11,478 bases of DNA from Paracoccaceae bacterium. Its GTDB lineage: Bacteria > Pseudomonadota > Alphaproteobacteria > Rhodobacterales > Rhodobacteraceae. The stretch lies in contig JAGRMK010000066.1 in NCBI GenBank assembly GCA_020441345.1, forward strand, positions 238 to 11,715, in the 5' to 3' direction. The notes beneath the pieces were generated by a model. It was not told the DNA's origin. It made no database searches and saw only the letters and a program-made list of their open reading frames with translations. A program made the translations under genes and the position numbers. Positions 1-6,230 of this stretch are shown here, one piece after another. Numbering within the stretch: position 1 is the stretch's first letter; each line of letters starts with the position of its first letter.

Positions 1-567
1 CTGAACCTGCACTATACGCTGTCGCTCGATCTGTTCGGCCAGGAGGTCTCGACGAACGCCGCCAACGCGTTCAACGCCGGGATCAAGGGCCGCTACATGG
101 AGCACCGCCTGACCGACGATCACAAGCTGCACAACGACACCTATGCCGTGTGGGATTTCGAGGATGGCAAGCTGGTGCGCAAGGATGTTCCGGCCCTGAC
201 CGCGATCAACATGCGCCTGCGCGACGATTACACCCGCGACGCCGCGGGTGGTGTCGGGCGCTGGAACAAGATCATCGAAAAGGCCGGCATCCAGTTCGAA
301 ATGAAACTGCCGCATGAATCGTTCCATCGTCAGATCGGAGTCTTTGCCGGCAAGACCTTTGCCCCCGACGGCACCCTGTTGTCGGGCGCAGAGTATGACG
401 CCAAGGTCAACGACTGGCTGCCGACACATGGCGACGGCGATTTCATCCAGTCGCTGATGAAGCCGGTATCCGAGCCGGGCAAATACGCCAGCTGGATCAG
501 CCCGCCGAAAGTGGGGATCGACAACAAGCCCGGAGACTTCGAATATGTGAAGCTCTACATGGCGTAA
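1..567 (+). CDS. boxB: Benzoyl-CoA 2,3-epoxidase subunit BoxB, C-terminal part (5' end outside window)
   Basis: The frame is open from base 1 to a TAA at 565-567 and gives 188 residues of a protein that normally has about 470. The N-terminus and the di-iron ligand helices are therefore mostly outside the window. BoxB is the oxygenase of aerobic benzoate degradation. It uses O2 and electrons from BoxA to turn benzoyl-CoA into the 2,3-epoxide, a soluble cytoplasmic reaction. I recognise the family from the run with VSTNAANAFNAGIKGR and MEHRLTDDHKL (from about base 49) and the closing NKPGDFEYVKLYMA. The pairing with boxA, 83 bp downstream, supports the call strongly. The tail shows no truncation or frameshift. 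The first ATG in the visible frame (base 97) is an internal Met, not the gene start. Confidence 0.95.
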   Translation: MNLHYTLSLDLFGQEVSTNAANAFNAGIKGRYMEHRLTDDHKLHNDTYAVWDFEDGKLVRKDVPALTAINMRLRDDYTRDAAGGVGRWNKIIEKAGIQFEMKLPHESFHRQIGVFAGKTFAPDGTLLSGAEYDAKVNDWLPTHGDGDFIQSLMKPVSEPGKYASWISPPKVGIDNKPGDFEYVKLYMA

Positions 568-582
568 CCGGACCGCGAGATC

Positions 583-612
583 GCGCGCCCTGCCATCAAC
601 CGCAGGGCGCGC
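583..612 (+). promoter_or_regulatory. Perfect 11-bp GC-rich hairpin between boxB and boxA
   Basis: Bases 583-593 (GCGCGCCCTGC) and 602-612 (GCAGGGCGCGC) are exact reverse complements around an 8-base loop (594-601). The hairpin begins 15 bases after the boxB stop and ends 38 bases before the boxA start. No T-run follows; the downstream sequence is C-rich. It is therefore not a classical intrinsic terminator. An intercistronic mRNA-stabilising or partial-attenuation element that sets the boxB:boxA ratio is a reasonable inference. The rest of the 83-bp gap contains only the boxA ribosome-binding site (GAGG, 640-643). Confidence 0.6.
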
Positions 613-650
613 TCTGACCCGCCCCCACCGACAAGACCCGAGGCCGCGCC

Positions 651-1835
651 GTGAACAAGCCCCTGAAACAGCACCTGATCGACCCGGAAATCTGCATCCG
701 ATGCTATACCTGCGAGATGACCTGCCCGCTTGAGGCGATCACGCATGACGACAACAACGTCGTGGTGGATGCTGAGAAATGCAACTTCTGCATGGATTGC
801 ATTCCGGTCTGCCCGACGGGTTCGATCGACGAATGGCGGATCGTGACGACGCCCTATTCGCTGGACGAGCAGTTCGGCTGGGAAGACCTGCCCGAGCAGA
901 AAGACCTGGGCGACTCCGGCGGCGAGGTCGAGGCGCTGGATGACACCATCGAGGCGCTGCTGGCCGAAGCTCACAAGGGCGCAGGCGGGCGGTCCAGGGC
1001 CCCGGCAAGCGCCGCCAAGCCGACCGTCAACCTTTACAATCTGGGCAAGCCCGCGACGGCCAGGGTGCAGGGCACCTATCGACTGACCAGCGAAGAATCC
1101 GGGGCCGAGGTGCGGCATATCATCCTCGATTTCGGCAACCAGTCGCTTCCGGTGCTCGAAGGCCAGTCCATCGGCATCACCCCACCCGGGGTAGACGCCA
1201 AGGGCAAGCCGCATCTGCCCCGGCTCTATTCGGTTTCCAGCCCGCGCGACGGCGAGCGGCCGCATTACAACAACCTGTCGCTGACCGTGAAACGCGAGGA
1301 CGGCGGCGTTTGCTCCACCTATCTTTGCGACTTGAAAATGGGCGACGAAGTCAAGGTGACCGGTCCGTTCGGCGCGACCTTCCTGATGCCCGACGATCCG
1401 TCGGCGCGGTTGTTGATGATCTGCACCGGCACCGGATCGGCACCGTTCCGGGCCTTTACCATGCGCCGCCAACGCGTTGCCGCGGGGGCTTCGGGCGACA
1501 TGGTGATGTTCTTTGGCGCGCGCACCCCCGACAGCCTGCCGTATTTCGGCCCGTTGAACAAAGTGCCCGAGCGCCTGCTGAAAAAGCATCTGGTGTTCAG
1601 CCGTATTCCCGGCGTCGCAAAGGAATACGTGCAGGACAGGATGATGGTTGAACAAGAGGTCATCGCGGAAATGCTCGCCGACCCGGCAACGCATATTTAC
1701 ATCTGCGGCCTGAAGGGTATGGAACAGGGTGTCGAGCAGAGCTTCAAGAATATTGCCGAAAGCACCGGCATGCCGTGGGAGGCCACGCGGGACGTGATGC
1801 GCGACGAAGGCCGTTACCACGTGGAGACCTATTGA
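651..1835 (+). CDS. boxA: Benzoyl-CoA 2,3-epoxidase reductase subunit BoxA
   Basis: This 394-residue cytoplasmic reductase passes electrons from NADPH through FAD and two iron-sulfur clusters to BoxB. The N-terminus is a 2[4Fe-4S] ferredoxin domain, with Cys15/18/21/25 (CIRCYTCEMTCP) and Cys44/47/50/54 (CNFCMDCIPVCP). An Ala/Gly-rich linker (about 85-125) joins it to a ferredoxin-NADP reductase module. FAD binding is shown by RLYSVSSP (191-198) and the NADP-binding loop by ICTGTGSAPFRAF (257-269). The protein ends in the aromatic YHVETY typical of this reductase fold. The start is GTG at 651, seven bases after GAGG (640-643), and it gives the expected N-terminus just before the first cluster. 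The gene follows boxB, and its stop directly abuts the next start (TGA|GTG), so it is probably cotranscribed with both. Confidence 0.95.
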   Translation: MNKPLKQHLIDPEICIRCYTCEMTCPLEAITHDDNNVVVDAEKCNFCMDCIPVCPTGSIDEWRIVTTPYSLDEQFGWEDLPEQKDLGDSGGEVEALDDTIEALLAEAHKGAGGRSRAPASAAKPTVNLYNLGKPATARVQGTYRLTSEESGAEVRHIILDFGNQSLPVLEGQSIGITPPGVDAKGKPHLPRLYSVSSPRDGERPHYNNLSLTVKREDGGVCSTYLCDLKMGDEVKVTGPFGATFLMPDDPSARLLMICTGTGSAPFRAFTMRRQRVAAGASGDMVMFFGARTPDSLPYFGPLNKVPERLLKKHLVFSRIPGVAKEYVQDRMMVEQEVIAEMLADPATHIYICGLKGMEQGVEQSFKNIAESTGMPWEATRDVMRDEGRYHVETY

Positions 1836-2252
1836 GTGCCCTACCAACACGAGATCCGCGTCGCCTGGGGCGATTGCGACCCGGCGCGCATTGCCTATAC
1901 CGCGCGCATCCCCTGGTTTGCGCTGGATGCGATTGACGCCTGGTGGGAGCACCATCTGGGCGGCGGATGGTTCCATATGGAAATCGACCGCGGTTTTGGC
2001 ACACCTTTCGTGCACATGAGCCTCGATTTCCGGTCGCCGATCACGCCACGGCATCGGCTGATCTGTGAGGTTGCGCCGATCAGCCTGGGCGAAAGCTCCA
2101 TCCGGTTTCGGGTAATCGGCCGTCAGGATGGCGTGTTGTGTTTCGAAGGCGAGTTCGTCTGCGTGTTCATCGTGTCGGAAACCTTCAAGAAACGGCCCGC
2201 ACCCGAAGATGTGCGCGCCCTGGTCGAACCCCTGCTGGAACCCAAGGCATGA
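1836..2252 (+). CDS. Hot-dog acyl-CoA thioesterase of the 4-hydroxybenzoyl-CoA thioesterase family
   Basis: The 138-residue length and the N-terminal WGDCDPARIAY (11-21) match the 4HBT-type hot-dog thioesterases, in which the second Asp of GDCDP (Asp15 here) is the catalytic acid. The usual Gly after DPA is Arg here. The expected role is hydrolysis of an aromatic CoA ester, probably benzoyl-CoA or a box intermediate, to release CoA when the pathway stalls. Small thioesterases of this kind are known companions of box genes. The GTG start follows the boxA TGA with no gap, and GGAGA inside boxA (1823-1827) serves as the ribosome-binding site, so translation is probably coupled. It is the last gene of the boxB-boxA run; a promoter-like gap follows. 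The substrate is inferred from context. Confidence 0.85.
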   Translation: MPYQHEIRVAWGDCDPARIAYTARIPWFALDAIDAWWEHHLGGGWFHMEIDRGFGTPFVHMSLDFRSPITPRHRLICEVAPISLGESSIRFRVIGRQDGVLCFEGEFVCVFIVSETFKKRPAPEDVRALVEPLLEPKA

Positions 2253-2327
2253 TAGTGCATTTGCCGCGTGCGCCTCGCGGCATTGCTATTGTTTGCCGGA
2301 TGGTCTTCGCCTAGGATTGTGCACTAT
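2252..2327. promoter_or_regulatory. Inverted ATAGTGCA / TGCACTAT pair, candidate BoxR operator
   Basis: ATAGTGCA (2252-2259, overlapping the thioesterase stop) and TGCACTAT (2320-2327) are exact reverse complements separated by 60 bp. They bracket the only gap between the thioesterase and boxR. Operators of the related regulator BzdR are described as containing TGCA repeats. That, together with the position just upstream of boxR, makes these candidate BoxR sites. The downstream copy includes most of a GTGCAC palindrome (2319-2324) and falls about at the expected transcription start, which suggests autorepression. Binding by BoxR is inference. Confidence 0.5.
2289..2317 (+). promoter_or_regulatory. 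Candidate sigma-70-type promoter for boxR
   Basis: TTGTTT (2289-2294) and TAGGAT (2312-2317) are separated by exactly 17 bp. They match three and four bases of the -35 and -10 consensus. The expected transcription start, near 2324, falls inside the second TGCA box and about 25 bases before the ATG at 2349. The patch is less GC-rich than its surroundings. The match is only moderate. Confidence 0.4.
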
Positions 2328-2336
2328 TGTTCCTAG
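2311..2336. repeat. Inverted repeat CTAGGA-N14-TCCTAG around the boxR start region
   Basis: CTAGGA (2311-2316) and TCCTAG (2331-2336) are exact reverse complements with a 14-base spacer that contains the GTGCAC palindrome. The left arm overlaps the proposed -10 element, and the right arm ends immediately before the in-frame TTG at 2337. CTAG is usually scarce in many proteobacterial genomes, so two copies 20 bp apart stand out. The repeat could be part of the BoxR operator or a separate protein-binding site. Confidence 0.4.
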
Positions 2337-2348
2337 TTGAGCCTTGGC

Positions 2349-3266
2349 ATGTCCGAGATCACGAATTTTCGCGGCGATTCCAGCCCCGCCGACGCAGAGA
2401 TGCGCGGCGAAGACGCGGTGCGGGCCTTGATCCATCGCGTCGGGGACCGCGTGCGCAAGGCCCGGGAACTCAAGGGCATTCCGCGCAGGGTGCTGTCCGA
2501 GGCTTCGGGCGTTTCACCGCGGTATCTCGCGCTGCTGGAAGCCGGCGAGGGCAATATCTCCATCGGGCTGTTGCAGCGCGTCGCCGAGGCATTGGATCAC
2601 CGGATCGAATGGCTGCTGGGCGAGGATGATCCCTGGACATCGGAGGCGCTGCGCGTGGCGGATCTGTTCCGCACGGCGACCGCCGAAACCCGCGCCAAGG
2701 TGCTCGACATCCTCGCGCCGCAGCCCGAGGGTTCGGCGCGCCGCAACCGGATCGCGCTGATCGGGCTGCGTGGGGCCGGAAAATCGACGCTGGGCACGCT
2801 GGCCGGTGATGCGCTGGGTTTGCCATTCGTCGAACTCAATCGCGAGATCGAGGATCAGGCCGGCATGCCGATCACCGAGGTCATGGCCTTCTACGGGCAA
2901 GAAGGTTATCGCAGGCTGGAAGCCCAGGCGCTGTCGCGGATCGTCGCCACCCACGATTCGACGATCCTTGCCGTGGCGGGCGGTATCGTGTCTGACCCCG
3001 ACGTGTTCAAGGCGCTGCTGACGCATTTCCACACCATCTGGATCAAGGCATCCCCGACCGAGCACATGGCGCGGGTGCGGGCACAGGGCGACATGAGGCC
3101 GATGGCCGGTAACCCCGAGGCAATGGATCAGCTGAAGTTCATCCTGACCAGCCGCGAGGCGCTTTACGATCAGGCGCGCGCCCGGCTGGACACCACCGGA
3201 CGCAGCGTGCAGGAGTCGCTGGCCGACCTGCTGGCGCTGATCCGTGATCGCGGGTTCCTGGATTGA
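2349..3266 (+). CDS. boxR: BoxR-type benzoyl-CoA-responsive regulator (XRE helix-turn-helix fused to shikimate-kinase-like domain)
   Basis: From ATG 2349 this gives 305 residues. The first ~90 hold an XRE helix-turn-helix (VRKARELKGIPRRVLSEASGVSPRYLALLE...). The remainder is a shikimate-kinase fold with a P-loop, GLRGAGKST. BoxR and BzdR have this architecture and repress benzoate genes until benzoyl-CoA binds the kinase-like domain. In the shikimate site the usual DxD is replaced by ELN, the Arg of the YRRLE segment is kept and the GGG loop is GGI. The domain is thus a ligand sensor rather than a likely kinase. An in-frame TTG at 2337 would add four residues, but it directly follows a TAG and has no ribosome-binding site; GAG at 2339-2341 suits the ATG better. 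The 3' end overlaps the next gene by 4 bases (TTGA). The likely targets are its own promoter and the box genes. Confidence 0.92.
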   Translation: MSEITNFRGDSSPADAEMRGEDAVRALIHRVGDRVRKARELKGIPRRVLSEASGVSPRYLALLEAGEGNISIGLLQRVAEALDHRIEWLLGEDDPWTSEALRVADLFRTATAETRAKVLDILAPQPEGSARRNRIALIGLRGAGKSTLGTLAGDALGLPFVELNREIEDQAGMPITEVMAFYGQEGYRRLEAQALSRIVATHDSTILAVAGGIVSDPDVFKALLTHFHTIWIKASPTEHMARVRAQGDMRPMAGNPEAMDQLKFILTSREALYDQARARLDTTGRSVQESLADLLALIRDRGFLD

Positions 3267-4462
3267 CCGAGGCGCGATTCCTGGCCTGGCCGGGGGTGCC
3301 GGGAACGGATCGGGCGCAGGGCCCGGGGATTGCGCGCGTCACGCCCCCTTCTGACCGGGCATTTCACCACGCCGCCGTAACCGGGGGCAGCCCCCAGGCG
3401 ATGGGTCTGGCCGTGGCGCTGGACCGCGCAGGCGTTCGCGTGACGCTGATCGAAGAAGACGACCACGACGCCCGGCGCGTCGGCGACATCCTGGCAAAGG
3501 CAGGGGCAGGTGCGGGGATCACGATCACCACGGACCCGGCCATCGCGCGCAGGGCTGATCTGCTGGTCGCTGCTCCGGCGTCGGGCACGGCGGGACTGGT
3601 GCCGGTCCTACGCGATGCGGCGCCTGACGCCTTGTTGGTCCTTATGGGCCAAGCGCCCCTGCCCGATGATCTGCCGCCCCGGATTGCAGCGCGGTTGGTG
3701 CGCATCGACAGCGCCGCGCCGCCGCCCGCCATCGCGCTGATCGAGATCGTCGCCCCGGCCGCCGACGCGACGACTCAGGTCCGCGCCGATGCCCTGGCCC
3801 TGCTGCTGGGGGCAAGTGCCGTGCACACGCCTGTATTCATCGCCGCGCCCCTGCTGGCACGGATGGAGGACATCGCCGAGGATCTGATCTTTCGCGGCGC
3901 GACCCCCTGGCAAGTAGACGAGGCGCTTGAAGCCTTCGGGTTCTCCCTTGGCCCCTGCGCCGCGCAGGATCTTCGCGGGCTGGACCTGGCCTATGCCCGC
4001 CACCGACGAGAGGATACGTCGGGCACCCGACGCGTCCCCTGCCCGGTGCTGGACCGGATGGTCCCCGAGGGGCGGCTTGGGCACAAGGGCGGCGTCGGGT
4101 GGTATCGCTATCCCGGCGGCGGCGGTCGGGTCATCGACCCGCTGATCGAGGATCTGGCCCGCGAGGAGGCCTATTTCGCCGGGATCACCCCGCGCCCGCT
4201 GAGCGACGACACCTTGCGCCACCGCACCGTTCTGGCGCTGATCGACGCCGGAGCCGAGCTACTGGCGGCAGGTGTCCCTGCCCGCGTGATCGATCGCGTT
4301 TCCATCGCGGCCCTGGGGTTCCCGCTGGCGCACGGCGGATTGATGACCTTTGCTGAAAAGCTGGGGCTGGCGCGTGTTCTGGCCGACCTGAAGACCCTTG
4401 CGCTCGAGGACAGCCGTTTCGCGCCCTCTGATGCCTTGCTCTCGATCGGAGATCCCGCATGA
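3263..4462 (+). CDS. Divergent 3-hydroxyacyl-CoA dehydrogenase-like protein, active site apparently lost
   Basis: The 399-residue protein has the layout of the FadB/PaaH dehydrogenase family. A Rossmann start (AAVTGGSPQAMGLAVAL, 37-53; then TLIEED) is followed by two helical C-terminal domains. These show FGFSLGPCAAQDLRGLD (225-241), LGHKGGVGWYRYPGGG (272-287) and GFPLAHGGLMTFAEKLGL (352-369). The glycine motif carries an insertion relative to GxGxxG. The segment that normally reads HFFNP before LVEIV reads SAAPPPAIALIEIV (150-163), so the catalytic His is absent while the Glu (161) remains. The conserved Asn of PGFIVNR is replaced (TPVFIAAPLL, 189-198). It may bind acyl-CoA without oxidising it, or have another chemistry. 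TTG 3263 is the first start after an in-frame stop at 3245 and overlaps the boxR stop; GTG 3296 is an alternative. The 3' end overlaps the monooxygenase start (ATGA). Confidence 0.8.
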   Translation: MTEARFLAWPGVPGTDRAQGPGIARVTPPSDRAFHHAAVTGGSPQAMGLAVALDRAGVRVTLIEEDDHDARRVGDILAKAGAGAGITITTDPAIARRADLLVAAPASGTAGLVPVLRDAAPDALLVLMGQAPLPDDLPPRIAARLVRIDSAAPPPAIALIEIVAPAADATTQVRADALALLLGASAVHTPVFIAAPLLARMEDIAEDLIFRGATPWQVDEALEAFGFSLGPCAAQDLRGLDLAYARHRREDTSGTRRVPCPVLDRMVPEGRLGHKGGVGWYRYPGGGGRVIDPLIEDLAREEAYFAGITPRPLSDDTLRHRTVLALIDAGAELLAAGVPARVIDRVSIAALGFPLAHGGLMTFAEKLGLARVLADLKTLALEDSRFAPSDALLSIGDPA

Positions 4463-6054
4463 GACCCGCAGGCCGTGGCCCCCTGGAGTCGCTGTATTTC
4501 ACCTATCCGCATTTCGACGCGCCCGGCCCGGATCATGACCGGACCCGCCCGATGCAAGTCGCGATCATCGGCGCCGGGCCGGTCGGCATGGTCGCCGCGC
4601 TGGAACTGGCGCGCCACGGGCAGGCCAGCCTGTTGATCGACGCCAAGGACACTTTCAACGACGGCAGCCGGGCGATCTGCGTTGCGCGGGCCTCGTATCA
4701 CATCCTCGACCGGCTGGGCGCTGTGCAACCCTTTCTGGACAAATCCCTGCCCTGGACCACGGGCCGCAGCTTTTATCGTGGGCAGCAGATCCTGGAATTC
4801 GAAATGCCCGACAGCGCGGATGAGAAGTTCCGCCCGATGTACAACCTGCAACAACAGTATATCGAAGCATTTCTGTGGCAGGCCGTCGCGCGCGAGCCGC
4901 TGATCGAAACGCGCTGGCAGACCGAATTGCACGGGATCGAGATCACCGGGCCCGGCGCGACCCTGACGCTGCGCGATCCGCATGGCGATTACACCCTGCA
5001 CGCACGCTACGTTCTGGCCGCCGATGGCGCCCGCAGCGCGGTGCGGCGGCTGTTGAACCTGCGTCTGACGGGTGAGAATTACGAAGGCCGCTATGTCATC
5101 GCCGATGTGCGCATGGATCACGATCATCCGACCATCCGCCGCGCGTTGTTCGACCCGGCCTGTCGCCCCGGCGGCACCGTTCTGATCCACCGCCAACCCG
5201 ACGACATCTGGCGCATCGACTACCAGTTGCGCGACGGCGAAGATCCCCGGGACGCCACGCGCGAGGACCGGGTGCGGGCCTCGGTCGCGGGGGTGCTGGC
5301 CGAAATCGGCCACCGGGGCGGTTGGGAGCTGGAATGGTGGAGCATCTATTCCGCAAATACGCTTGCGCTTGATGACTATCGCCACGGCCCGGTGATCTTT
5401 GCAGGGGACAGCGCCCATATCGTGCCGATCTTCGGCGTGCGCGGGCTCAACAACGGGCTGGCGGATGCGCAAAACATCGGCTGGAAACTGGCGCTGGTCT
5501 TGTCCGGTCGGGCGGGCGCGGGGCTGCTGGCCAGCTACACACCCGAACGGCGCGGCGCGACGCTGGACGTGTTCGCCAACGCATCGAAAAGCGCGCGATT
5601 CATGACCCCGCCGACGCCCGGCTGGGCGCTGATGCGCGACGCGGCCCTGTCGCTGGCGCTGCGCCACGACTGGGCGGGCGCGCTGGCCAACCCGCGCCAG
5701 ATGGCGCCGTATTCCTATGCGCAAAGCCCGATTTCCGCCGATGGTGCCCCGTCCCTGCGCGGCCCCTCCGTCGGGACGATGCTGCCGGACAAGGCCCTGA
5801 CGAAAGGCTTTCTGTCTGATCGCATGGGCCCGTTGTTCACGCTGATCTGGTTCGGCAAGGCCCCTACCGTGGCACATCCGTTGCTCACCGTGATCGACCA
5901 GCCCGCCGAAGGGCCGCTTGCCCGCGCCTGGGCCGCGCCCGAGGGGAGCGCCTGGTTGATCCGCCCCGATCTGCACGTCGCGGCGCGGTGGTCAGGGGCT
6001 TGCGCCTCTGACATCCTGTCCTTTCTCGATACGATCCTGGAGCGCCAAGCATGA
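4459..6054 (+). CDS. FAD-dependent aromatic monooxygenase (MhpA/TfdB/PheA-like)
   Basis: This 531-residue single-component flavoprotein hydroxylase is expected to use NAD(P)H and O2 to hydroxylate an aromatic acid, phenol or aryl-CoA in the cytoplasm. It shows the FAD Rossmann motif VAIIGAGPVGMVAALELARHG (34-54, here GAGPVG 38-43), the DG motif YVLAADGARSAVR (184-196) and the second FAD motif GDSAHIVPIFGVRGLNNG (316-333) followed by LADAQNIGWKLA. A C-terminal thioredoxin-like domain ends in LIRPDLHVAAR (500-510), as in phenol hydroxylase relatives. The Gly-Gly commonly found in the PPFGGQG stretch is GVRG here, so it belongs to a separate branch. ATG 4459 has GGAG at 4448-4451 and overlaps the upstream stop; Met32 (4552) is the alternative, but the 31-residue lead resembles that of relatives. 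Its 3' end overlaps the DUF2783-like gene (ATGA). The substrate is unknown. Confidence 0.85.
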   Translation: MRPAGRGPLESLYFTYPHFDAPGPDHDRTRPMQVAIIGAGPVGMVAALELARHGQASLLIDAKDTFNDGSRAICVARASYHILDRLGAVQPFLDKSLPWTTGRSFYRGQQILEFEMPDSADEKFRPMYNLQQQYIEAFLWQAVAREPLIETRWQTELHGIEITGPGATLTLRDPHGDYTLHARYVLAADGARSAVRRLLNLRLTGENYEGRYVIADVRMDHDHPTIRRALFDPACRPGGTVLIHRQPDDIWRIDYQLRDGEDPRDATREDRVRASVAGVLAEIGHRGGWELEWWSIYSANTLALDDYRHGPVIFAGDSAHIVPIFGVRGLNNGLADAQNIGWKLALVLSGRAGAGLLASYTPERRGATLDVFANASKSARFMTPPTPGWALMRDAALSLALRHDWAGALANPRQMAPYSYAQSPISADGAPSLRGPSVGTMLPDKALTKGFLSDRMGPLFTLIWFGKAPTVAHPLLTVIDQPAEGPLARAWAAPEGSAWLIRPDLHVAARWSGACASDILSFLDTILERQA

Positions 6055-6227
6055 CCGCCGATATCGAACCGCTGTATGACTTGCTCGCGCGCCATATCGA
6101 CGCGGCAGGCCCCCAGATGACGCCGTTGTTTCTGGCCAAGGTTGCGCTGGCACTGGGTCACGCCCTGAACGACACACCGCGCGCTTTGGCCATCGTGACC
6201 GCCTGCGCCAAGAATCTGGAGGGCTGA
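6051..6227 (+). CDS. Small 58-residue DUF2783-like protein
   Basis: ATG at 6051 overlaps the monooxygenase stop by four bases, GGAG lies at 6039-6042, and the frame closes with TGA at 6225-6227. The product begins MTADIEPLYDLLARHIDAAG and ends ACAKNLEG. It is a mostly helical, soluble protein without Cys clusters, a signal peptide or a membrane segment. From memory, small DUF2783 proteins of about 60-70 residues commonly sit directly after FAD monooxygenases of this type, so family and context agree. No function is established. A chaperone, coupling or subunit role with the monooxygenase is a guess. The translational coupling and good codon use make it a real gene even though it is short. Confidence 0.75.
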   Translation: MTADIEPLYDLLARHIDAAGPQMTPLFLAKVALALGHALNDTPRALAIVTACAKNLEG

Positions 6228-6230
6228 ACG

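Noticed and set aside
555..2054. 499-codon open frame on the reverse strand across boxA and the thioesterase
   Set aside because: It lies opposite two well-identified genes, its translation is rich in Arg, His, Gly and Ala with no recognisable motif, and long antisense frames are expected in GC-rich coding DNA.
4171..5976. 601-codon open frame on the reverse strand opposite the monooxygenase
   Set aside because: The forward gene carries clear FAD motifs; the reverse product resembles no family and has the Arg/Gln/Gly-rich composition of a codon-bias shadow.
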